Below are positions 1 through 12,035 of a stretch of DNA of 64,000 bases, in pieces. This DNA is from Gymnorhina tibicen (taxonomy: Eukaryota; Chordata; Aves; Passeriformes; Artamidae), in the NCBI GenBank assembly GCA_013399875.1, contig VXAZ01000560.1, forward strand, positions 1,337,521 through 1,401,520. The letters run 5' to 3'. Position numbers and translations under genes: made by a program. The notes beneath the pieces are model-generated. The model was not told the origin of the DNA. It saw only the letters and a list, made by a program, of their open reading frames with translations, and did no database searches. How positions within the stretch are numbered: the stretch's first letter is position 1; each line of letters begins with the position of its first letter.

Positions 1-3000
1 TAATATATTAGACCACATTGTGTCCTACACTCACTTCATCTAGATCCTGGAAGCAAACAGAGCCAGACATTTTGAAGGATTTTCCGTGTTTTTAGTGGAC
101 ACGTATAACGGAATCAGCAGTCCTTTGTGAGAGTGAAAACTATTCATCACCTTAAGAGCAGCCCTCATCAATCAGGCAATAAAAAAAATGTATTTGGGAG
201 ATTAGGGTTGATTTAATTGACATTTCATGTAATTTGGATTTGCACATACGAATCCATTTCACATTGTAGTATAAACGGTCGATAATTTAAAAATGGTCTA
301 ACGCTTCTTGTTGTTGGGGTTTTTTTTCTTCCATCTCACTTCAGGAACATTTATTTTAAGTAACGTGCTTTCGTTTAATGAACATGCACAAAGTGGCGAG
401 ATCGTTTGGAAAATTACATTTACATTTCTCCTGAACAACGCCGGGCTCAAATCTTCAGCAAGCCCCCAGCTTGCGCTCGGGGGTGAAGTTTAATTTGGTG
501 AATTTATGGGCCAACAAGCCAGCTGGAAAATGTACTCCAGAGAAGGTGCAGAGGTGTGATGTACACAAGCCCATTGGCAATGACCGATTTTACCCTCAGC
601 TGATTTCAGCAGAACTACGAGTGCAGCTCCAGAGCCTTTTGCTCTCCTGCATTATGTGACACCTTTGCCCAGTTCCTTGGCCTTCAAAATATATTTGGTT
701 GGACTCTTGTTACCCAACAGTGCTTTCCATTGTTAGTTGTCACCACGGGGTAGCAACTGCTGCCACTTACAGTGCCATGAATTCTCCCCTCTGAAACGAG
801 GATTCACTCTTCCTTCAGAATGACCAATTAATCTGGTTGCACACAAGCTCATCTGTAAATCGCTGTTTATTTCTCACCAGTCATTGCTGCTCCCTCGGCA
901 TATTACCCTAGGAGTCTTTCAGGGGTTTTCCATGTGCAGAGATTGTGCTCGTACACTGCATATCACCAATTAGATAAAGGCTATACAAAGGAGGGAATAT
1001 CCCACAGAAACTCAGCTGTTGGCTTTGGAGTAATTTAAATATACAAGAGGAGGGGAGAAAAAGAAAAAAAAAGCCTTTGGCACTTTTGGAAAAATTGGAG
1101 AGATGCAGGAAAGTTAACTAAAATCAAACACAAATGAGCAAACATTCATTTCATGATGAATGTTATGAAAAACCTTCAGTTAAATAAAAGCTAAAATCTG
1201 CTTCTTACTCTTGTTCATTGCCAGTTTAATAATATGACACTTTATTAATAATTTTTTTCTTAAGCATTATTAAACCATTAGCAAACTCAAGAGCCTGAAG
1301 GTGTGGATAAAATGTGAACTCGGAGGCAGCAGCAGGGAAACTACTGCATTTTCCTGTAAACATTCATTAAGGGTTGGCTGGGCAGCTCTTCTACACATGT
1401 CCTTTTCCACCACAGGGTAGGAATTATTGCTCTGACACCACCACCAGAAGGAGCTGCACTCATGCCAGGGGTGCTGGTATGGGATGGATGTGAAACCCCT
1501 GTCCTTGCCTCGAAAAGCTCCCCTATATCCACGCTAACCCCACAATTTTCCTCACCTTAATAGTGTTGGAAATGTTCCCAATAGAAAGAGAAACATCAAA
1601 GGTAGAGATAATGGGAATTCCCTTCAGTAACTGTGGGGGATCACCATGGAGCCAGTTATTAGAATGGACAGAGAACTGAACAGTGTCCGAGGAGCCCTTC
1701 ACCTCATCCCAAAATAATCCCCTGCCTTTGACTGGTGCTGCTCTGAGGTCGACACCTCCTATCTACACACACACACCTTCAGCCAGGTAGATCCCAGCCA
1801 GCATTTTGATGACCACAACAAAATTTTTACTAGCCTACAGTATTTCTGTCTTCCTCCCTTTCTTCGTATCTCCTTTTGCAGTTCCCCCTTTCCTTGTGTG
1901 CCAGATGGAATATGAAGGATGAAGATAAAAGTGAGAAATGGACATTTATGTGACAAACATCTAATTAAGTAGGAAATAAACTGGAATTCCTAAAATATTA
2001 GAAAAAAAAATTCCTTTTAGTATCAGCTCTTTTAACACTATTTGAAATTGTTACGCAATTGCACTGTCCTTTGTACACATCTGGGAACAAACTCATTTCT
2101 ATTCTTCTGCCGGGTGAAAAGGAGATTGAAAGGCATTTCAAACAAGAAGGAATAAAGAATTGTATCCAGGGAACATGTGGGAATTCAAAACTAGGCCTGA
2201 GACAACACTGTATGTAGCTTTTCCAAAGTAAAGCTCTTCATTTAATAATTTGATTTGCTCTGTGAAAGATGAAAGAAATATTCATTGGCATGTAAGGAGC
2301 GAGCCTTTCTTCTGCTGCCTTGACCTCCTCAGCATGTCAGGGTAGAAAACAAAGTGGAGAGTGTGTGTCAGTGATCTTCCCAAAGAGAGAGAGAGAAGGA
2401 AAACGAATGCAGGAATGATCAACAATAATTCAGCAAGGCAAAGTGCTGCAAGGAGGGAGCGGTTCCTCTTCAGGGTCTTGGCCAACTCCTCAGCCCATCT
2501 CCAAGGGCTTCCTGCTGCTCAGGGAAGGACTGGGGGAGGGAAACCAGACCAAACTGGCATCAGTCCTCAGTCTGTGCCGTACACTGATGTGGAGGGGTCG
2601 TTTTCTTCTTAGCATAAGAAGTAACGAGTGCAATAAGGATCTCCAAAGGTTTGTTTTCACAGTCTCTGGCTGGGAAATAGCAAATTTCTCAAGTGCCAAA
2701 AGAAAGGGCTCTTTGATAAGAGGAAAAAACCCACTACTATTAAACTGATCAACATTACAAATGTGCCTGCCTGATACTAGAGAGAGGGAATTAAATGTTG
2801 AAGTCTAAAATCTGCTGGCCCAGACACAGACCATTACTCTGATAGCTGTGTTGTGGTCAGCAACTCTGGTGAGTGCAAAACTGGCCACTCCAACAAGTTC
2901 TGAGCGCAGAACACAACCGAGTTTCCAAATATAGGGGCCCTCACGAGCATTTTTAATCAGTTAAAGCACAAGAGGTAATGAAGCAGGTTGTTATTTTCCC

Positions 3001-3849
3001 TGTTTGCTTCTAAAAAGGCCAAAGGCCCTTCCAGTCATGATTTTCAGACTTAATAAAAATGATAAAGTCTTTAATTCCTAAACCCACACCTACAGAGATG
3101 GAATTTACCCTGTGTAAGAGAAGAGGCTCTTACTACTTCTGATGGGATATTACAAGTCTCAATCAGTGATTGTAAATTCTTTGAGATCCTCAAATGGAAG
3201 ATAAAATAGGTCTTTGTCTATTATTTATTTACTTATTGACTTATTATTTATGTATCCCTAAGCAGCTCCATCCTGCCAAACCATATTTCTCCTGGCGTCT
3301 TTCAGCCTGTGACATTTATATTTTATTATTGACCTCAGTAAATGACAAAAAATATGACTTCTACAGCCTATGAAAAGATGTGTACTCAAGATCAGAACTT
3401 CATTTCTACCTGCTGTAGGTATGGAGGAGTTGGACTCTCTGGCGTTATGAAATCTGTTACTTTGTGTGGGGGTTGGAGGCAGGAGTTATTCTTCCATCTC
3501 AAGGCAAGCATAAATATTTCAAAGCACACATGATTCTAATTCCACTGAAGCTCGTCTGAAGCATCCCAGACTTTTTATTGAAAATGAGATGATAATGTAT
3601 GGTGGCCTGCAACAGATACACCAGTATTTTAAAACTACTGCTATTGGGCCAAGTAATTATGCAGTACAGCTGTTGCGTGCTACACTGGATTCCTCAGTGT
3701 TTTATGAGCTCGTGGTGCTGTGCAGCACAGAAGTCAGAGGATTTTTCGGAACGCTGAATCCAAACCTCTGATTATGCAGGTCTGTCTTGCCTTTTCCCTT
3801 CTTGATTTGTAGTAGCCAATAGCAAAGCAAGTAACCAATAAAATAAGCT

Positions 3850-3868
3850 GCACCCATCGATTGGGTGC
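3850..3868. repeat. Small inverted repeat beside two CCAAT motifs
   Basis: GCACCCA, TCGAT, TGGGTGC forms 7-bp perfect arms. Two CCAAT motifs precede it (in agccaatagc and taaccaataa, about 3817-3840), and a short CpG-richer run (gcgcactgcgcggggctggg) follows. The layout resembles a compact regulatory element; this is an inference. Confidence 0.55.
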
Positions 3869-5022
3869 GCACTGCGCGGGGCTGGGGCCCTGAAGAAGAG
3901 CCAAAATTGTGAATTCTGTCCGAGCAAGCGATCAGGTCATGAAAGAACCAAGTTAATTTGAAACAGGTTACAGTTTTCTTCGGATATTTAGGATCCTGGA
4001 ACAAAGGAGCAGCTCCTAATAAAGAGCCCTGGGGTCCTTGCTCCCGGGGAGTGCTTGCTGACATGGTGAAGGGACGCCTGCAGTGCTCAGACAGGTTTTC
4101 CACCAGCACAGCCCAACATACGGGGGCACATATCGATCCATCCACCTTCCATCTCCTCTTCCGAAAAAAAGCCCTGCCAAACCCCATCAAGTCCACATGA
4201 CTCGAAGAAATTTTCTTTCTTCCTGAAGTCGTTTGAAGTCTTTAAAAGGGTCATTTGGTGTTGCTCAGGAAAAGGTGTTATCACCCTGGGCTCCTTGCCT
4301 GTTCCAGGGAGAAGTGTTGGGAATCACAACCACCGTTCCTTCACAGGCACAAGGGCTGGTCCATCAGCTGGATCAGGGCACAGTGCTCAGATACCTCCTC
4401 TATAAAGTGATAATTAAGTTTACTGATACTTCATTAAACATTGATCAGCCTTCCTAGAAATAGTAACATTAGAATCATAATGCAACGGGATCGTTCTTTA
4501 TCCGCTTGTTTTTGAGGCCATTATAATTGGCTTCATTACAATTAAGAAAGTATTTTTCGAAAAGTCATTTCCCTGGAAATGTTAGAGAACAGTTTGTTCT
4601 GCTAGCGACTTCCACGTCAGGCTTCTAAGTTGCTTTAACTCCCTGAGTGCTGCGAGCTCTCTCCTGCCATCCCAGTGATGCCAGTTCAAATTATGCGAGA
4701 TGGATCCCACCCTTTGTACCCCAAAGGTACTTATTCCGAAAATTGACCATATTAGAGGACTAATTGGCTAAGCCACCATGCTGGCTGATGTGAAATGCTT
4801 TCAAACACCATGAAACAGCTGTGTTTATCGGAAATATGAAGAGTGACTTTTTAATAAGGAGATCTGGCAATAATCCAAATTTGTTGAAAGGAACTTACAC
4901 TTCTGTGTATAATACAATACAAGAGGTAAAGAATGGAAGCCTAAAACAATAGCTTTAAGCCCACAGATTTTGGTGATGAAAGCAGTTACCCAAACAAGAA
5001 AAAAAAATAATTAAGAAACTTG

Positions 5023-5124
5023 GGCTGGGATTTGCAGAGGTCCTGAGAGAATTCATTAACTGCTTTTGAATTTCAATGGGAGCTGCTTCCCTGTAACACT
5101 TTCAAAGGTTTCTGAAAGTCCCCA
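5023..5124. repeat. Worn palindromic amniote repeat (MITE-like)
   Basis: The segment reads gggctgggatttgcagaggt at one end, then a central gaatttcaatgggagc, and ends ttcaaaggtttctgaaagtc. The ends are imperfect complements of each other around the tcaatggga core. This order matches an old palindromic repeat I remember from turtle and crocodilian genomes. The family name is not known to me, and age and identity are inferred. Confidence 0.45.
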
Positions 5125-8100
5125 TTTTTCTTACTGCCCATTAGGAACAGGCTTTAGGGTGATAAATGTGGAGGAATTGCTTGCTCAGGTTAGCAAGAAC
5201 CTGCCTCTACTTAGACACTGAGCTGCTGAGGGTAGGGCTGACCAGTCCTAGGATGAGCCCTTGGAAGGGAATTCACATCCCTGGAAAACTTAGGTATTTG
5301 TTAAGTCCCATAATGGTGCAAAGGGGTTGTTTAGTAACCCGTTTGTCAGGTCCAAGGATGAGCTAAATGCAAACTGATCCCATCTCACATTCCCATTTGC
5401 AGGGACAAGGATGGGAAGTCATGGAGCTGCAGAACAAAGATAGGCTTTACCCTCTAAGCATGGGTAAAATTTAGGTATCACTGATGCTCGCTCCCACATT
5501 AGGTAGACAAGCGTAGATGAAAGATCCAAAATAGAATATAAACAGCTGAGCAGCGCAAGAGATAGTGAAAACACCCTAGACAGGGTGGATGGAGGATCTG
5601 TTCCTGTCCATGAACATCAAAAAGACGGGCTGAATTGCAGGCTATCCATCTCTCAGCTCCAGAAGTCAAGTGCAGCTGGGCAGCTAAGCACTGCTGAGAG
5701 GAACAGAGCCACGGTATCTCCGGATCAGGGCTGGCTCTCAGCCCTTTTCTGCTGCTCTGAGTGGTATAAGGCACCTGGACCCTTTGTTCAGAAACACTCT
5801 TCCTGTAAGAAATTTTGCAGTAGCAAGTGGGAGGCAGGAGGACATTTTGCCAAGGCCCACGGAGTTCCTAGCAAAAGGAAAATATGCTTAGGGCTGTGTT
5901 TGAGCTCAGGGTTTATTGGTGTACTCTGGGCTGCTGAGTATTACAGGCTGCTTTTGAAAACCTGTGGAGCTGAACCGAGCACTGGTTCCAGATTCTGGCA
6001 TGGGCAGGGGGCCAGTTAAGTTAGCTATTTTGAGCAGAATGTTTTAAAACATGTCAGAATTCTGCTGCCTTTGGGAGATCAGAATACTATAGAATTGATT
6101 ACATGGGGACAGAAATAAAAATCGTACCTACAGAAAGCACTCCTTCCTTCCAAGACTACAGCTAGAGGTCAAAAAGACCCTAATTTAACATATTTGTAGG
6201 ATTCCTGCATGGCATCAAATGCTGTCAACTTCTGCATATTATTATTACTTTTAATACACATGATGCATTCTCATATATTCTCATCACAAGATAAAAACTA
6301 CTGCTAGGAGAATATATCATGTCTTTCTTGTAATGAAATGCAGTTGATAAGTTTACAATAGAAATGTAAATTCTCTTAAAAACTACAACCTTTATGTGTG
6401 TGATGATATAATTCTGCTTTGATACTAAAAAGGGCATGGTAATGGAATCTGTGACTTTGGAGTGATATATTGCTGTTAAGTTAATAGGACTCCACATTCC
6501 CATTTCTAATATCAGTGTTTTTCCTCCCTTTCATTCTGTAGATGGTAAGCTGATACTACATAAACATTGTTAAAGCTATAGTTCCACGCTACAGTAATTC
6601 ACTTAACTTTAACATGATTTATGGTTCTGTCAATAGAGGAGGTTGAAAATCCAGAGCTCTGATGCTTAAACATGGGTTCCGTATTTAAAGCAATAATGTG
6701 CTTTTTGTGTGTGTCTGAAGCTAGAAGAATTTAGCATAAAGCAGAGATAAAAATATTATAGTTCACTGCACTGTTTAAAGCACATAGTTTAACTCCATGG
6801 ATACATCAAAGAGAGCAAAGGAACCAAACGCAGCGTCGGGAAAAGCATGGGCAAAATACTTTGTTCCTGCAGCACTTTATTTTTATATTATTTTTTAGGG
6901 ATGCATGAAATCCTATTAGTATTTTTAACACTTCCCCTTTTTTTTTTTCATTCTTTTGCTCGGTTAGATCAGCTCCTTTTGTCAAGATGAGTTTAAATCT
7001 GGGTCCACTGTGTTAATCACCCCCCTTTCTTCTTTCTGGCACTTCCCCTCCAGGCATTTTGCCTCTTTAGGAGATTAAGCGACCAAGTCATCTTGTTGCT
7101 CTAACATGTCCTCGCTGGAGCAACATATTAACACAACTCCTCTGCAAAAGAGCCCTCTTTAGAAGTTTGCTGCAGGGATGACAAATTAACCCAGCATGGT
7201 GTCCCACACATCTATCTCAGTACAAATTATTAGTGTAATAGAGCTTTTAGTTATGCATTTATCTAGTAATTATTGAACGGTTATACAAAACGAAGCTGAG
7301 CAATCATGGCCCTTTATGAGGCGAGCTCGGTGGGTGGTCTTACAGTTAATTTAGGATAGGACTGTCTAAGCAGTTCACTCACACACAAATTAGCTGAACA
7401 GCCTGCTCCTTTAAATATTTCCTATGTCACAGGCTAACTCTTGACAATACAACAAAGGTAGAGTTTTAATTACACGGTTCCTGACTTTTGTTTAGCTGAA
7501 GCTTTAACCCTTTGCGGGCCCCCCTCTCTGCCCTCCCTGCCCGGGCTGCGGCAGGCGGTGGCAGTTTGGGGATTGCGTCATGGCTAAAGCCTGACCTTGA
7601 GGCCATCTGTCGGGAAAACTGCTCTTCCTTCAGCACCAGGTTACTCCAAAAGCGAGCGCAGGAAATCAAAATCTTCCCCTGCACAGCCAGCCGTCCTGAC
7701 ATTGCAAACTGGATCACGTAAACTCCTGTGATGGCCGGCCTTGCGCTGTTTATGGCCCCACCTCAGCCTCCCCGCCCTTGTGGTGTGACTCTCTCCTTTC
7801 GCCTCTCTGACATCACCACCCCTCGCTCTGAGGTGTCCGTGTCAAGTTGCACCGCTTTGTTTTTGTCAAAATTCAAAGGGAAGGAGGAGGTTACACCACT
7901 GTGCCAGCTGACAGCATCAAGAAGCGGCCACAGAGGCTCGTACAGAAAAGGACATTACAAAATGTCTTTTTACAGTGTACACCAGGAACCGTCGCTTTGA
8001 TTCACTCGGAGCTGGCTGACAGGACAGCGAGCGGGCACCAGGACTTTGGTGAGCCGGTGGAGGATTTTGATAGAGAAGGACACGGTATCTTTCCAGATAT

Positions 8101-10784
8101 GTGACATCGAGGTTTTGCCACTTTGGCATGAACAGAGAGTACTGTGCTGCAGCGTTTCCCTGGCAGGCCTTGTCCTGATAAAAGTCTAAATGGCAACGGT
8201 AATTGTGGAGGAAATTAATATAATGGAAACCACTCCACTAGTTGACTTTCATCCCTTCTTCTCACCCACCCACTTCCTTGGGTTCTTGCCTTCGTGCTGT
8301 GTTTCTCGCTTCTTGTAATTGTGTTTCTCCTTCATTTATCTTCCTAACATACCATCTCATTGTTATTTTTTTCTTTTCCCCTTTCCTTGCTTTTTCTTCC
8401 TTGCTTTTTTGGCTTGCGGGACCCACACAGTCACATTCCGTGGGAATGCTTGAATGCTTTGCAGCACAGGCTGCTCTACATCCTGGCTTTACAAGATCGT
8501 GGTCAATTTAACGTTTCAGCCAGCTCCAGTTAAAAAAGTCACCAGAGTGTAAGTAGCAATACATGGAAGCCTAAAACCACTTATGTAAATACTGCTGTCA
8601 CCCATGGTATTTAAATCCTTCACTGTCTGGTGAAGAGTTCAAGTGGTCTGGGAAGCTCTGTGAGATGCCAGCAACCCACGGTGGCTTTGCAGTGCTGCAG
8701 AGCTGTGGTGAGCTACGCCGACCACCAAATAATCTCATTTGCAGGTAAGAGAAGTATGCTGAGTAGGAGAGAGATCTGGCTGCTCGCATTTTCAAGGCTT
8801 TGAAATAAATTCTAAAACTGATAGCGATGCTAAAGCCACCCTATAGGTGATCAGTTTACCATCTGCCAGACACTGAATCCTAACCACGCTGGTCCAGAGA
8901 AGACATATGGTGCATTCATAGAGTCATGCCCAAAAAACTGCCATCATCAAGTGAGGCTCCATGAATCACTTTGCTAGCTTATCACCAAAGAAACTTGGAT
9001 CTTGCCACCATCTGTTGGAAGTACTGAGGAGTCACTGAAGCATTGGCATCCCTGCGCCAGCACTCACTGCACATCTGGTCCGCTGGTCAGCCAGCTCGGA
9101 TCCTCTCTCCTGGCTACTGCCCAGCTGGGCCGGGCACTGGCAGCAGCACCAGTGCAGGCAGGAACGAGTGCACAGCCTTCCCACGGCACAGCACATCCAG
9201 ACAATTCCATGAGAGCAGAGGTTTTCCAACTGGTTCATCGGGTGGAGCACCTCAGAGCTAAGAAATCCTCTCAAGGATCTTTCTCCTCCTCCAAGGAAGT
9301 TCTGTTTCCCCTTGTGGGGATCACAGGGAAGGGCATTCAGTATCCTGGGATACCCCAGCATCAGACGTGCAGTGTATTCCAAGGGATGTTTGGAAGTGTG
9401 TGAGAGATTCGGGAATATTCCCGAGAAGTTATAAATCACTGGTTGTCAATGACAACACCTGCCATGAATAGTCTACAGCTTCTTCTGTGCTGTCTATTTT
9501 GATCATGCTTTACAAATGCATCTCATACACACATCCAAGTGATAAACTTGCACATACGAACATGAGAAGGAGATGGAACCTCCTTGTGATCGTCGTGTTG
9601 GCTGAGGAGCTCACTCTGATGGTGACCTACTTACTCACAACTCCCCTTTCTCTGAAATCTCTCTGCAGAATGGAGATTAAATCCTGCTCTTTGTTCTCCA
9701 GAGAGCCCTGAGAATGACCTGCCACTGACCATTTACATAATGCACCTGTGCCCACAGGGAATTTAGCCTGCGAGTGCCGTACCATCGTTTCTGCAGAGGC
9801 ACAACTCCCAGTAACTGCTGGTGGACGGGAATCTCTCAATTATATCCTCTTATACGACAGCATTATACTCTTTATGTTGCCACTTCTGATACCTGAAAAG
9901 CTTCTCTCTTCTGCTCACTGTCCCTAAAGTACGCCGGAGGCGATGGGATAAAGAACAAAGCTGGATTTGCAGAAAATAATCCATCTCAGTGTATCACCCT
10001 TTGCTAACGGAATGATTGTTGTGGCAGGGAAATAAACACAGCCAGCGTGCTGTGGAAGAAGAATACTGAGGAGGAATGTCCCAAAAGAACAAAGACTGAA
10101 GACCGGGACAAGATTTTTTCAGGATGATGGCACTTAAAGAAACCATGGATGGATTCAGAGGGATTTTTTTTCCCGAGAGTCTGTGAGACTTTGTTTGTGA
10201 ACAAGCATAAAATAGAAGATGCTTCTAAATGATGTTGCAGAAGAACAGTTTTGGTTAACTTGTTAGGGACCATGATGATTAAAAGCTGTGTTGCTTCTTT
10301 ATGGAGTTAGCAAACACCATCTCCTTCCAAACAAACAAAATTTGGGACTGTAATAATTCTATTTGCTTTTCTGGCTCCCATTGAATGTTCTTCTCACGTA
10401 GCCAATGGAAATCCCTCAGTGCACAGAAAAACTCTTGTGAAAACAGACTGTAGATGTGATTTAAACAAGGCCTCACCACTGAGACATTTCCTCTCTCAAC
10501 CACACAAGAATCCAAAGCACAGAGGGTCTAAACAGGGGCAGACAAAGGCAGTCAATGATCTTAAAAAATTAGTGTGAGGTAAAACACAGCTAAATAAAGA
10601 AAGGCCTATTAACTAATCAATCAACAACTGAAATCTAAAAGGCCAAACTTCTAAAAGACAGGAATTGGGAGTCAGCTGATGTGCACTGAATAGAATGTTA
10701 ATGGAAGCTTCATATTATTCATACTTGTATCACCAATTATCAAGGCTTTTAAAAGAGGATATATTTGCCAGACAGCTCGGATCC

Positions 10785-10858
10785 AGATTTCAAGGGAAAT
10801 CTCTATAGAGCTTAGATGCCTAAGTATCTTCTGAGGATCTAGGTGTACGTCTAAGGGT
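10785..10858. repeat. Worn amniote repeat fragment
   Basis: The pieces gagcttagatgcctaagtat, cttctgaggatctaggtg and the flanking ctcggatccagatttcaa fit the same class of old repeat, whose usual form has a ttaggtgcctaaatacc core followed by gaggatct. Only a partial copy is present and similarity is modest. Confidence 0.4.
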
Positions 10859-11906
10859 AATGAATAATTTTTATGGATTAACCACAACAAATCAAACTAC
10901 AGTAAGCAGATTTAACAAAGCACAAAACCCCATGAAGTGCAAGTCTGACCTTGCTTCAACTTTGTGCAACTGCACCATTTCTCACCGCATCACCTGGACT
11001 GTGCAGACAAAGAGGCTCCTCCTGGTTTATGCTGCCCTCAGTAAAGCCACACTGATGCCAAACAGACACTTCCAAATAATTTCTAGGATGAATTGCTAAT
11101 ATGCCTTTTCATGCTCCACCATTCGACCAATTCCTTAATAATCTTCTCCAAATGAGACAAAATTCCATAGCAGAAAGAAACATGTCACAACCATTCATTC
11201 CTATTTTTGTATCTTCCAAAGAGGTTTGTAAGAGGATTCATTCATTTGTGTCTCTCACTATGCCCAAGTGAGTTCCTTTTCAAATGTGAACTCAGTACTG
11301 CATTTAGTTTTCTAGGCTAAATGCAAATGCATCTTTCTAACAAAAATACATAAGCACATCTAGACCCAGAGGACATCTCTTTTACTTGGAAAGTCAGTCA
11401 GAAGAGTGCTGGGAAGAAAACCAGCCAAAGTATTGCAGGAACCAACTTCAAAGGAGTCCCCTAACAAGGCACACTGACACCAACAGCACGAGAATAAATG
11501 ACTGGCAGAAGGAAATCCACAGAGCTGGAAGACAGGCGTGGGTCAGAAGTGATGGATGGGTCCCTCTCTCGAGCAGTTGGACTGAGTCAACGTGATGAAT
11601 GGTCACAAGCAGAAGACACTTCCCTGCAACACATCCTGTCCCTTTCCCCACCCTCTTCCAACAAAACCCCAAGGCCCCAGAAACCAGCGTTTCCACCTTG
11701 AGTGGTCATCAGGAGCTTTCCCAAGCAGCCCAGCCTAACAGAACCAGCCTCTAGACACCTAAACCCTCCGTGGTGTGAAGGTTCTGAGCACAGCCCCTCG
11801 CTGGGCGGTCACAGGTGGCGATGGCTTTCCGTGGAGCGGCGCTGGCACGGCCACTGGGTGCCGTGGCTACCCTTTAATGCCTGGGGGCTCTCGGGAAAGG
11901 CCTCAC

Positions 11907-12035
11907 CTCTGGGTCCTGTAATGACAGGTCGATGGTGCTGTGTGAAAGCCGTTCCAAGGGAGGAGGTCTGCGAAGGCGAGGGACTGCTGAAACCAGACTT
12001 CTCTGACTTCTTTAATGTAGTTGGCGATGGCATTC
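11907..12035 (-). CDS. NFIA: NFIA exon 7 (internal coding exon, Ser/Pro-rich region)
   Basis: This internal exon of nuclear factor I A has 129 bases. On the minus strand an acceptor (tcttgccag) is followed by GA, which completes a glycine codon begun in exon 6. It then reads [17 protein letters not shown], continues through [14 protein letters not shown] and ends VITGPR. The last base G begins the next codon (phase 1), and the donor is GTGAGG. The match to the vertebrate NFIA segment I know is complete over 43 codons; the NFIB paralogue differs strongly here. It belongs to the transactivation part of the protein, downstream of the DNA-binding domain, and contains SP dipeptides that could be proline-directed phosphosites. 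The length is a multiple of three and both ends are phase 1, so skipping would keep frame. The next expected exon (beginning ASPHATP in human) was not found to the left, so it lies outside the window. Confidence 0.97.

Larger units (their letters stand above)
1..11906 (-). other. NFIA: NFIA intron 7 (partial, runs off the left edge)
   Basis: This intron sequence follows exon 7 on the minus strand, and its donor GTGAGG is at 11901-11906. Most of it is AT-rich and looks single-copy. I see two worn palindromic repeats (near 5.0 and 10.8 kb) and a GC/CpG-richer stretch at about 7500-7640 with the motif TTGCGTCA at 7573-7580. There is a small hairpin next to two CCAAT motifs near 3.8 kb and a GC-rich shoulder at 11760-11900 beside the exon. 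No coding exon is supported: open frames of 60-160 codons have no recognisable protein similarity. The long repeat-free AT-rich parts could hold conserved regulatory elements, but that cannot be shown from one sequence. Confidence 0.9.

Noticed and set aside
1..11906. Possible NFIA exon 8
   Set aside because: No minus-strand match to the ASPHATP or HPQETLKEFVQL segments was seen, so it is taken to lie left of the window.
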